Source of the DNA: Gnetum montanum
Taxonomy: Eukaryota; Streptophyta; Gnetopsida; Gnetales; Gnetaceae
DNA length: 64,000 nt
Direction: 5' to 3'
Assembly (NCBI GenBank): GCA_015680685.1
Contig: MNCI01009010.1
Coordinates: 35,326 to 99,325 of the forward strand
The notes under the pieces: generated by a model
What the model was told of the DNA's origin: nothing
Seen by the model: only the letters and a program-made list of their open reading frames with translations
Database searches by the model: none
Shown: positions 47,481 through 57,984 of the stretch, piece after piece
Position numbering within the stretch: the first letter of the stretch is position 1
How the letters are laid out: each line of letters opens with the position of its first letter
Program-made: the position numbers and the translations under genes

Positions 47481-50212
47481 ATGGGAGGTGGGGGAATGTC
47501 TCAAACAACTGAAGATGAAGAAAATGGGTACAGTGAAAGTGAAAACATGGCTGCCTGGCTCACTGGTGTTAACAAGGTTGTTCTTCAACCCCTCAAGCTT
47601 ATTTTATTGTGTTTCTTTTCTTTTTTCTTTTTTCTTTTGGTGTTCTAATCTTGCCCAGAAGCTTAAAAGTTCCGAAATTTAAAGCTTTGATTAATGGTTT
47701 TAGAAGACACTGGTGTTGAATGCAGATCCTCATGATGCTAGAATCCGCATTAAAGCCGTGGGTATTTGTGGCCACTCTAAATCGGCGCGGTTCTTTATTG
47801 GAGTCGCGCTTAAGCGCCTGGTCGGACGCTTAAGCGCTTTTTCAATCACTGATTCCGCTTTTTCAATCACCGATTTGTGGCAGTGATGTGCATTTTCTCA
47901 AGGTATTTATTGTTTCCAAGATTCCAAACCCATCTGCACTAGTGCAACTCAAATTGAGTTATTCTCTGTGGGTCAATCACTGTAGGTTTTTCTAAAGGTT
48001 TTAAATTACAGGGTATTCTGAGAAAACTGCTCTTGTGGAATGGTCTTGATAGCAAGTGTAAACAACATTTCCACTATTCCTAAGAAGTTAATAATCATCA
48101 TCGTGTTAATTATTATTTTGGATGTGAAATAGGACCTGACGGAAGATTAAGTTGTCCTACATGCGTAACACCCCTGTTGGAATGTAACTATTTATAGTTC
48201 TCATCAGTTATTTATAGTTTGTAATTTCCAGGAATGCTAAGAAAGCCGTATTGTAGAACACTGCTTAAATAAATCATGGGGGAAGATACAGCCTGAATGG
48301 TAGTTCATGGTTAGGGACAAATTTATTATAATATCCAAAATGTAGAAATTTTTATAAGAATTGATTTTGACACTGAAACCGAATAGTGTATTTAAGAGGA
48401 AAGCTCCATTCCAAAACGCTGAAGAGCTGAAGAATGTTTAGATTAAGGGAACATTTTTGTACACCTTTTTTCAGCAAAGGAAACATGTTTTCAAGTACTG
48501 AATTTTTGCAGGAGTTAAGTATTGGAGACTATGTTGTTAAAGAACCAATGGTGCTTGGTCATGACTGTACTCGGATAGTGGAGGAGGTAGGTAGTGAGGT
48601 AAAACATATAGTTCGTGGTGACGGTTGCTGTGGAGCTAGGCGTCTCATGTGGCTGTTGCAGTTACTGCAAGGAGGGTTATTACAACCTGTGCCCTAAGAT
48701 GGAATTCTTTGCTACTCCCCCTGTTCATGGTTCACTGGCTAATCAGGTATGATCTTTGCAAAGATTTTCAGTTTTGTTGGCAGACTTTCAATTCTTTTGT
48801 AGTTCAGTTATATAATTAGTTGCTGTTTTATTGAGCTAGATTTTCAGTCAAGTTTTAACATTTCAGTTTATAGTTTGATGCCTCAAATGCATTGACTGAA
48901 AATTTGAAACTCAAGGTAATGATTTCGATTATTCAGTATGGAAAGCTAGCAATGCAGAATCATCTCATTCAAGATATTATTAATCACATGGTTGCTCTTA
49001 TCAGAAATTTATCTTCACATTTTCAAGAATTAGTGATTAATTTTGAAGAGCTACCACTATTGATTGCTGTACAGGAAACCATCCTATTTTGTTAATCAAC
49101 AACTGACATGATTATAATCCCAGATTCTTACCTATCATCTACTTTTATCTACTTATATCATGCTGAAATGCAGGTAGTACATCCTGCAAATTGATGTTTC
49201 AAATTGCCAGAGAATATGAGTCTGGAGGGAAGGGGCCATGTGTGAGCCTTTGAGTGTTGCAGTTCATGCCTGTTGTACCGGTGTAAATGCTGAGAAGAAT
49301 GTTGTGATTCTGGGAGCAGGTCCCATAAGTCTGCTCACCCTTCTTACTGCTAAAGCATTTGGAGCACCTCGTCTACTTATCATTGATATAGATGACAGCC
49401 GTCTTGCCATGGCCAAAAAACTTGGTGCACATGTTTGTCGCAGAATCTCATCAATGTTAGAGGTGAAGGATAGCCTATCATTTTCTTTCCTCAGTGCAAC
49501 AACTTTTGCTGTTTTCATGGTTATTGTTTCATAAGTTAAATTTACAGTCTCCCTGCTTAATTATGGACAACAAATAGCTGGGATGATGATAATTCACGGT
49601 GATAATCATTATACTGGTCACACAGAACCTGAATGCAATGAAATGGAATTGTTGGTTTTTATCCACATCCGTTAGTACAAATAATTGGGATAAAAACCGT
49701 TTCTTGAATTTGATCCAGGATCTAGATGCAGAGGCTGCTGAAATTAAGAAAGAAATGGGTAGCAAAATACAGGTATCCATTGACTGTTCTGGGTTCAATA
49801 AGACATTGGAAACTGCCTTTAAGGTGACAGCTAATGGAGGTTTAGTGTGCCTTGTGGGAATGTCACAGAATAAAATGTCGCTGCACATCTCATATGCTGC
49901 TGCAAGGTAGCCAGGCCTTCTTCTGATTTTTTCTCACATATGATTAATATTACATTTGTTGTGATATATAAGTAATTTTGCTGTTTCTTATGCAGGGAAG
50001 TTGATTTGATTGGTGTTTTTCGTTACAAGAACACATGGCCACTGTGCATTGAATTAATATCATCTGGAAAAGTGGATGTCAAGCCTTTGATTACTCATCG
50101 CTTTGGTTTCTCACAGAAGGAAGTGGAGGAAGCCTTTGAGACTAGTGGTCAGGGAAAGAATGAAATCAAGGTCATGTTTAAGTTGCAAATTTCTAGAGGA
50201 ATGATGGAATGA
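47481..50212 (+). pseudogene. SDH: Sorbitol dehydrogenase pseudogene, six exons
   Basis: Zinc- and NAD-dependent polyol dehydrogenase (MDR family; oxidises sorbitol to a ketose in the cytosol). Exon 1 from 47481 (MGGGGMSQTTEDEEN..AAWLTGVN); its 3' end is unclear. Exon 2 47726-47902 (PHDARIRIKAVGICG/SDVHFLK); exon 3 48512-48746 (VVKEPMVLGHD..., structural-zinc cysteines in SCGCCSYCKEGYYNLCP); exon 4 49174-49462 (CEPLSVAVHAC, Rossmann GAGPIS); exon 5 49719-49906; exon 6 49996-50212 (GVFRYKNTWPLC... to TGA). Introns have GT-AG ends. Lesions: a 109-bp insertion in exon 2; a 2-bp loss after VRGD in exon 3; TGA for Leu and one extra G in exon 4. Exons 5-6 are clean, with eight extra C-terminal residues (QISRGMME) past the usual VMF.L end. 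GHE is GHD and GPIG is GPIS. The retained introns show it is a duplicated or decayed gene, not a retrocopy. Confidence 0.93.
47764..47881. mobile_element. Small insertion with 9-bp target duplication in SDH exon 2
   Basis: ATTTGTGGC occurs at 47764-47772 and again at 47873-47881, flanking 100 bp (47773-47872). Removing one copy and the insert restores GICG|SDVH. The insert is GC-rich and has two GCGCTTAAGCGC-like palindromes and two GCTTTTTCAATCAC copies. A 9-bp duplication suits Mutator-type elements; the internal TTAAGCGC words recall hAT-like MITEs (8 bp). Terminal inverted repeats are not convincing, so the superfamily is open. Confidence 0.85.
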
Positions 50213-50828
50213 GATGACTCTGTTTTTCTCTTCACATGTGTTATTTGCCAGGGACATCTTTCTTCTAAATAGATTAGTGCAGATTAAATATGTTTTTCTT
50301 TTTTTATTCCTGTACTTATCCATGTTTTCTTATCAATCTGTAGAACCTTTTATCAAGATATTGATGTAAATTAAACACGTTCTGGTGTTGGAGATTTTAG
50401 AAACATCCTTTCCAATTGATCAGTTTTCAAATATAATGTTCGCAATTTCCATCTCATTCTATGATGAAAATAGATTATGTATAAGTTGGATTAAGAGGCT
50501 AATGTGAAAATGCCTTTTCATAAGCCCCAAGGATGTGGAATCCTATTTTTGGCTTTTAGTCTCTTTCTCAATTTTCATAGTTTGTTTTTCATTTTAAATT
50601 TTAAAATTTAACATAGTATTGGATCATAGTTTTTGATTTTCAATATTTCTTTGTTGCCATCATTCTTTGCCCCAAGCATGCTAGCATAGAAGAGTGCGTG
50701 TTGATCCTGAATATTTATGCAACAATCATTACTTTTCACTACTTCACTTTTTTTTTTGGCTATAGGGACTTGGGTATTTACTCTTGAAGTTATGATATTC
50801 CAACAAGTTCCAATCCTCATTTGTAATA
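50213..50828. other. 3' flank of the SDH pseudogene
   Basis: AT-rich 3' UTR-like DNA running into gypsy element E. No LTR of element E was recognised before its Gag, so E is truncated at its 5' end or its LTR has decayed. Confidence 0.4.
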
Positions 50829-52898
50829 GTGATTATTCCATTGCTACCCATTTTGGTAAGAACAAGAAGCTGTGAAAAGCTTAGCAAGACCAATCCTTGT
50901 CACATCATATACATAGCACTATTTAATGATGTTATGCTTCATTTCCAAAGTACTAAAGATAAAGTAGCTAAAGCCTTAGTCATACAAGGGAATTCTCCCA
51001 TTTCCTTGGATTGGGTCCTAGCAAATCTTGTGAACTCTATTATTCCCATGCTAGTTCAACCTAAGGAAATTTCATTGTTATCCTTTACAAAGTATAATGA
51101 TGAAACAAGGGATCCTATGAATCATTTAGTCATGTTTAGAAATGAATGCATGCTTCTTTCCCCTTATCCTCACATCATACTTAGATGGTTTTCTAACTCT
51201 CTTTCTAGAAGAGTGCTGGAATGGTATAGATTCTTGCCTAGTTCTATTACCTTTTTGGAACAACTACAGCAACTTTCATTAAATGCTTTAAGTTCAATAT
51301 CCCACAAAGCACGAGTATTATGCTCTTTATAACTATCAAACAACCTCTAAATGAATCCATCAATAAATTCATTTCTCAATAGATAGCAACATCAACCAAA
51401 TTACATTTATCATTTACAGGAATGTCACTTATAAGACATTTTCTAAGTTGCCATCATTGACTATATTCCAAAGAGAATGGCTTATCCTAAGCCTCATTCT
51501 TTGAATGATTCTTTCCTAGCTACCAAACATATTAAAGAAACTACCACTCAATGTAGTAACTAGGAATTTGTGTTAATCCATAACAAAGCTATGAAACAAG
51601 AGAAGGAACAACCAACTTCTCAAGATGTTTCTTCTTTTTCAATGAAACAAAGCAATGCTCCCTTAACTACCTCTTTTTCAACTTAGCAACATAGACCTAA
51701 AAGAAGTAAAGATCAATACACTAGGATGCCCATGAGGTATTCTCTAGTTCTTAACAATCTTCTCAGCATGGACAACTTAAGAGGAAATAAGTTTTTGATT
51801 AGGTAAGAGCACGTTATCATTGTATTTAGCTTATAACACTGGATCCTTCTCAAAGACAAGAAGGCAAACCTAAGGTGCCTAAGTGGTATGACTACTAGAA
51901 GTATTACTATTATCATGAGACTATTGGTCATGACATAGATAACTACAAAAATCTAAAGGATGAAATTCAAGATCTCATAGATAAAGGTAAAAATAATAGT
52001 GGAAAGTGAGCCATCTACTATGCATCTATATAATCAGTACGTAGATGTATTTTAGAATCCCTTGAGAGCTAGAAATACTCTTTTAGCTTTTAGGCTAAAA
52101 TACAAAGCTCACAACTCCTCATCAAGGGAGCCATACGAAATTCATTGGTAAGATTGCAGGTATCCCCATCAGCCTCCACCACAATCTCAAAAGCCTTATG
52201 TAATTCATTGGTCTAAATACACAAGCACTCCATCGAAGCCAAGTCATTCTTCCTCATCTCCTTATCATATTAATGTTGTTCCAACTAACTAAAATCTAGC
52301 TACATTCTATCCTAATACACATTCCTATCACTCTACTCCCACTACCAAACATGTCCATCCTTTCACTCCCATCCCATTTTATATATTCTGAATCTCCAAA
52401 TATCCATTCACCTACTACATCTCAAATATCTAGTCACTCTTTTTCTTCATCTTAGTTAAGAATCCTTACTTGTAGCCAATAGGCCAACTAGTCACGATCA
52501 AGAAAATATAAGAAAAATGTTACCAATGTGTCTAAGCAACCTTCTAAAATATCAAAGAAGATTTTTTTCTAGCAACATTAGGAATTTATTCCTTCAAGTA
52601 GCCTTCCATTTTTATCTAATCCCATACAACTAGTCACAATGACACACACACAATGATCATCTCAACCAACGAATAATAAGATCTTATAGCAAATGACTAC
52701 TACTATTCATTCAAAAGGAATTACCTTATCCTTGTACAATCTCGTAGCAACCACTAAAGCGCATCATGTTGCTTTATACGATGTTCTTAAGAGAATTATG
52801 GTTCCAAGTAACATTCTAGTTTAGATGAAGGCTATATCATCCTTTCTTCAAGTTTCTTATTATGGATTAGATAGTTTTAACTTCTATGGTAAGAATAT
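50829..52898 (+). pseudogene. Gag and start of the protease region, gypsy element E
   Basis: Open for 167 codons (50829-51332). YNDETRDPMNHLVMFRNECM then RWFSNSLSRRVLEWYRFLPS and FLEQLQQLSLNAL is the Retrotrans_gag pattern (F.GK.DP..HL...; LP.GS...W..L). A decayed zinc-knuckle segment at 51885-51990 reads WYDY...YYYHETIGHDIDNYKNLKDEIQDLIDKG. A Pro/Ser/Tyr-rich linker follows, then ITLSLYNLVATTKAHHVALYDVL near 52710-52780. The ORF is cut at 52898 by element D and resumes at 62974. It is a different lineage from the LTR family of A-D. Confidence 0.78.
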
Positions 52899-53719
52899 GG
52901 ATATGCAATGAGTAGTCCCTACACCTAACCATACGAATCACAAGCATGCACTAGCGATTTGGTCAAATTCCATGGACTTAGCTCCAAAGTGTGCCTATAG
53001 ATAAAGATGGTGAACTTGTAGGCCATGTGATCATTGTCTTCTTAACTCTCACTTGTGTAGGCTCTATGTATGGTTAAGTGTGAGTTAAGACATGATATTT
53101 ATTTATACTTATATTTTTTATACATTTTTATCCTTAAGTGTTGATAGAAAGATAAATGTTTGATAATTAACTATCCTAGCTATCTAACAATTCTAAAGCT
53201 AACTATCCTAACATAAGTATCTGGGCCTACTTGCCATACACATCCTAAACTTGTATTAATACTACTAAGTTATCAAGTAATAATTACTAGGTGTACCAAA
53301 TGGCCATTGCTGGGATTACCAAGCACATGGTATGCTCAAAGTGGTCATACTTATATGTTCATTATTAAATGTATTAATTAATTAAGGCGAGAGTGTAAAG
53401 TACATTAATAATAATGTGCAAGTAAGAAATATTAATCTATTCCAAGTGTTGCAGTCAATCTCAAGAATCTCATCTTTATTGCTAGTCATATCAATGTATT
53501 TAGGTATATGATGCTCGAATAAAGATCCATATAATTGCTTTAGTTCATACTACAAGCACTCAAAAAATATTCTAACTTTAGTGATGAGACGCGATTTGCA
53601 CTAGGCCGCGATATCGCGTCTTCTCCTGTGATATCGCGTACGCGATATCGCGTCCCGCCGCCATTTCTATAAATAAGNATGCATGCTTGTCAACATAACC
53701 AATCGACAATGCTTCATCA
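52899..53719 (-). repeat. 3' LTR of element D
   Basis: 821 bp, family LTR; the start has decayed to GGATATGC. Next to it on the minus strand (53735-53720) is GTCGTGGGGGTA, the polypurine tract. It is broken internally by the 53582-53678 segment. Confidence 0.8.
53582..53678 (+). repeat. Truncated start of another gypsy LTR ending at an N
   Basis: TGATGAGACGCG..., a CpG-rich palindromic block (GATATCGCGTACGCGATATC at 53630-53649) and TCTATAAATAAG, matching 63846-63985 closely. It stops at the single N (53678), after which element D's LTR resumes missing about 150 bp. This is probably a nested element whose body is missing from the assembly. Confidence 0.7.
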
Positions 53720-53939
53720 TACCCCCACGACTAAGTGAAAACTCATCCTTGAGTAAATACAAATAGAATTGAGCTTCTTACAAAATTGGAAAGTTATGGA
53801 ATTATTAACTAACTGACTCTAACTAACTAACTAACTCTGAGTGTTGGATTATATGGAATTACCAAATTGGTGTCTATGACAACAAAATTGAACACCCTTA
53901 CAAAAAAGATAACAGGATCCCTCTAATTGTTAAAGATGA

Positions 53940-54790
53940 GGCGAAGTTCAAATAGTTCCAAGAGGTGGAGGCTCCATAGGTGCTAAAAGACCTTCACTAG
54001 GCTCCGGCGCTCACGACGATGGAAGTAGTAAAGACTATCTTGCTACTTCTTGCAAAAGTTGGAGAGCCTCCAGCAATGCTTTCATCTTTTTTTTCTTTGC
54101 TTCATGGGTCGCACGTAGTCCACATGGCTTCACCAATGTGGGATGGTACAGGAATGTCCCATGGACATGACATCATTGGAAACAATTTCTTGGCATTAAC
54201 AAACCATACTACAAATTGTTTCTACTCGATGTCAAACATTTTTAGCAAGTTCTATAGCTTGTGGTAATCATCCGTTCTCCTAGCTAGGTTCTCAACAATG
54301 AATTGTTGATCAATGAATCATCTCTTGAGAACTTCAAGCTCCATGTTGGTTGTCTCCTACTTTTGTTTCATCTCTTTGTGGTGCTTGAATTCTACCTCAT
54401 ATAAAAGGTATGAACTGGTCACATGTTTCTCCAACTCTGTCCTTGGCCTTCTTGCAATCAACATAGCTAAGTTTTCATATTAGAGGTTGTCAAACTCCAT
54501 GTATTCAATCATCTCCTCAATCTACAACTCCTTTAGGTGAATCTCAACTTTATTGTATGTGTCTAAGCCATCAAAAATTGGCTACCATGTATTGCCTCTT
54601 TGTTGTAGTTGCTTGAGGGCCTCATTCATATTCACCTTGGCCAATTGAATTTCCTTCTTGTTTACCTCCTTAAGGAATCCAACATGATCCCTATAATGGT
54701 TTCTCACCTATTCAAATTTCATGGCCTCATTCTTCCAAGCAGCTACCTCAATAGCTATTTTTTAGGCTTAAAGGTAAACTAATTTGCCTC
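53940..54790 (-). pseudogene. Extra coiled-coil ORF of element D
   Basis: One minus-strand frame reads as protein for about 230 codons with several nonsense codons, at least six of them TAG where Gln is likely. FLKEVNKKEIQLAKVNMNE, EIHLKEL, EEMIEYMEFDNL, LARRTDDYHKL, FVVWFVNAKKLFPMM, then CPWDIPVPSHIGEAMW. It matches the element C ORF almost residue for residue in places (NE.QL.K..VNEALQ.LQQ.GN.W.PIFD.L..YN). Coiled-coil and CPWDIP motif. Function unknown. Confidence 0.75.
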
Positions 54791-54949
54791 TATGTGTCCA
54801 TACTCCAATCCAACATATCAACCATAAGCACATTAAGCAGTAGCTATGTGATAAAATGAGTGAATAACACCAAAATAACATAAAATACTTTAGCAATTCT
54901 ATGTGGATAATCCAAAACATGTTACATAAATGGTCAAACAAGGTTCAAA

Positions 54950-55640
54950 CAAGGCCACTAAAGGTTACAAGCAGTAGGTTAAAATAATTGAGGTATAATA
55001 AAGGCTAAATGGTGTAAAATAAGGTCAAATGATGGTCAAATGAGGTCAAGTAAAGGCCAAATGATGGTCAAACCTCATCTGCTAAAGTAAAGAAAGGTCA
55101 ACACATGGTCAACAAGGACCATAAAAGGAGAGACAAGGTAGGTAAGATGCACTAAAGATCAAAAGGCATTAAAAAATGGCAAGTAGATGCCAAATGATAG
55201 TCAAATGAGTTCAAATGATGTCTAAATGAGTTCAAATGATGGTTTAATGAGGCCAAATGAGGGTCTAATGATGGTTAAGTACCATCAAATGATGTTGAAC
55301 AAGGCTAAAACATGGTCAACAAGGATCATAGGGGATAGGATAAGGTAGATGGGGCAAACCAAAGGCCAACTAACATGAAATCAAGCCAATTGATAGCCAA
55401 ATATGACAAATGAGGCTAAATGGAACCCAAATGATGGTTGAATCCCACCAAACGATGTTCTAGAGGGCCAAACAAAGTCACAATGGTGTTCAGTGATGTT
55501 AACTGATGTCAAACCAAGCTCACTAAGGCCAAATGATAGGAACATTTGGGTCAAACAAGGCCCAAATGTTAAGAAAATGAAGCCAAATGACATCAAATGA
55601 TAGGGCAACAAAGATCATTAATGCATAACAAGGTCAAATC
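54950..55640. repeat. Degenerate short tandem repeat (GGTCAAATGA-type)
   Basis: Dozens of imperfect copies of AAATGATGGTC/GGTCAAATGA/AAGGCCAAATGA cover about 0.7 kb without fixed phase. Noncoding. Confidence 0.75.
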
Positions 55641-55739
55641 AAGTCAAAACACAATGAAATAAGGCTAAACCATTCAAGGTGAAAAATATTGGGATAAAAC
55701 ATGATCAATATGGATCAATCAAAACCACATTTTTCTAGT

Positions 55740-57720
55740 CTTAGGCCTTAGTGCATAATGGTGGAAGGCTATAGAGTTGATGGGGAAGTTTCTACACCTG
55801 GGAAAGTCATTCTGAGGCTATTTGAAGGTAAAAATGAGATCACTTTTGGTAACTACTCTGAAGCCATGCTAGGACTACAATGGCTAGTGTGGCTCTAGCA
55901 TGCCCCAATGTGGTTTCTACTAAAATACGGATTCCTAGGTTCTTTATGGTTACTTTTGGGATTTTGATTATCTAAATTAATAGTGCAGTGGATTAGGAGT
56001 AAAGACTGACAAACTTTGGTATTGATTTGACCCTCTAGAAGCCACAAATGCTACCAAGAACTACCAACTACGTTGGGACTATGCTGGCTAGCGTGGCCCC
56101 AGCATAGCTCCATGGAAAAAATGGATTTGTGGTATCTTAGGGTTGAATCTTATGTCTTATCAACTTTCTAGGGTAGCATAGGGCATCAAGGTTGTGAATC
56201 GGACATTTGAAGGCCAAAATAGGGTTTTGAAGATGAAGTTTAGTACCATCCACCCATAACTACACTAGGTAGCATAGTTCATGATGGCCTTAGCATGGAT
56301 GAACAAAACTTGGTGTTTTTATAGTCAAAACAAGGTCAAATTGTAACTAGCTCCAAGGTTTTGACGTTTTAGGCTTCCCCAATAAGTTTTAGGCCATTTG
56401 GAGTGTTGTGGTGCTAGTAAAATAGTTTTGAAACCTCAACTACACTAGAACCATGTTGGCTATTGTAGCTCTAGCCTTCCCTAGCACAGTTGTCCCTAAA
56501 TTCTAATTTTTATGAGTTTTGATGGTGAATCAACCAAGTTTTCAAGTTCCTAGGGTTAGGCTTAAAATTATTAATTCTGATGGTTGTTTAAGCCTTGATA
56601 TAGTTATCCCCTATGGGTTACACTAGCCAACATAGTCCTAATGTGGATGGGAAGGAATATGATGAATTTTAGCCATTTTAACTTAGTTTCTTAGGTTTGG
56701 TGGTTCTAATGGCTCTAGTAGGGTTATGAGCTTACAATGATGCATCTAGGAGTTAATTTAACATGATTTTGACCTATTTTTGAAGTTTTTCATGAGAACT
56801 ACACTAAGAATACACTAGCCAACATAGTTGAAGGCTTTCTCGGTGTAGCTTTGAGATTAGAGGCTATTTTGACAAATTTTGTTTCATTTTTTGGCAATTT
56901 AGGATCATCAGAGACTCCGAGAAGGTGTGAAGGCTAGGGTGTGCTACTTTGAAGGTCATTTTTGAAATTTTGTGGTTAAACCTCAACCAACTATGCTATC
57001 TAACATAGTTGGAGTGCCCCCCTAGTGTAGTTCCAAGGTTAAAGTGGGGTTTGACTTGTTTTTGCTTAGTTATTCAACATTTTAGAATGACCAGAGACTT
57101 CGGGGATGTGTAAAGGATATGGTATGCGACTTTGAAGGCTATTTAAGTATTTTAATGGCCATACCCCTGTGAACTATGCTAGCTAGCATAGTTCATCCAA
57201 AATTTATGGTTTTTGGTAATTTTTGATAGGTTTTAGAAGGTTCTAGAGTTGCTAGAGGCTCCAGCTAGGGTTTGGGGCTTGGCATGATCATTTTGGAGAC
57301 AATTGGAGGCTTAATTGGTGGTGGAAAGTTCCATCCCCCTTGTAACTACACTAGCCAGCATACTTACCCATAATAATAGATTTTGTTGTGGGTTTTGACC
57401 TTTCTTGGTGTTTGGGACCTTCGTATGTCAACCTCTAGTTTCTAATTTTGGTATGAGGGTTTATTAGCCTTAATATGTTGTGGATGAGTGGCTAGGAGAT
57501 ACGTTTTGAGAATGGTTGATGCTTGGAATCCATTCCAAGGCTTTTTTGGGAATTAATCCTAGCGTAGTTCTTGTTAAAAGGCCTAAAATCCTAGCATATT
57601 AGAATTTTTGTTGGTTTATTTTGGAAGAACCTAGTGGGACCCACCCAAATTTAAATTGTTAAAATAAATTAATTTTTCCACTAACCCAGCATAGTTCCCA
57701 CCTTCTAATTGTGAACATGG
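55740..57720. repeat. About 180-bp degenerate tandem array with palindromic core
   Basis: A core resembling AACTACACTAGCCAGCATAGTT recurs at about 55871, 56077, 56270, 56445, 56620, 56815, 56990, 57171, 57343 and 57560-57690, that is every 170-205 bp. At 57171-57194 the core is a perfect 24-bp palindrome (GAACTATGCTAG and its inverse). Other units are palindromes with a few changes. Sequence between cores is also similar ('ttttga', 'ggttttgg', 'ttctaggg'). No ORF. Confidence 0.75.
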
Positions 57721-57984
57721 AGTTATGTGGAAGCTATGTGGATGTTTCAAGAATAGGGTTTTGATCATCAACGAATAAGTTTGGGAGTAATTCCCATGTT
57801 ACAATTTTACCAACATCAATTTTCCTAACCTGTCTCTAGTAGGTAGCACATAGCATCAAATATTTTCCATCAATTCTAGCTTCAATCCCACCCATCACCA
57901 GCATTGTTTGGCTAGAACTCACTAGGGAGCAATGTAGTTGTAAGGAGATTGAAGGAAGATAGAGGCTATTTGTCATTATTTCAT

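Noticed and set aside
48434-48697. 87-codon frame as a separate small gene
   Set aside because: It is SDH exon 3 preceded by intron sequence and shifted after the 2-bp loss.
49264-49888. Minus-strand frames of 84 and 119 codons
   Set aside because: Antisense to SDH exons 4 and 5.
47481-50212. Functional sorbitol dehydrogenase
   Set aside because: The insertion with target duplication, two frameshifts and a nonsense codon leave no intact reading frame through exons 2-4.
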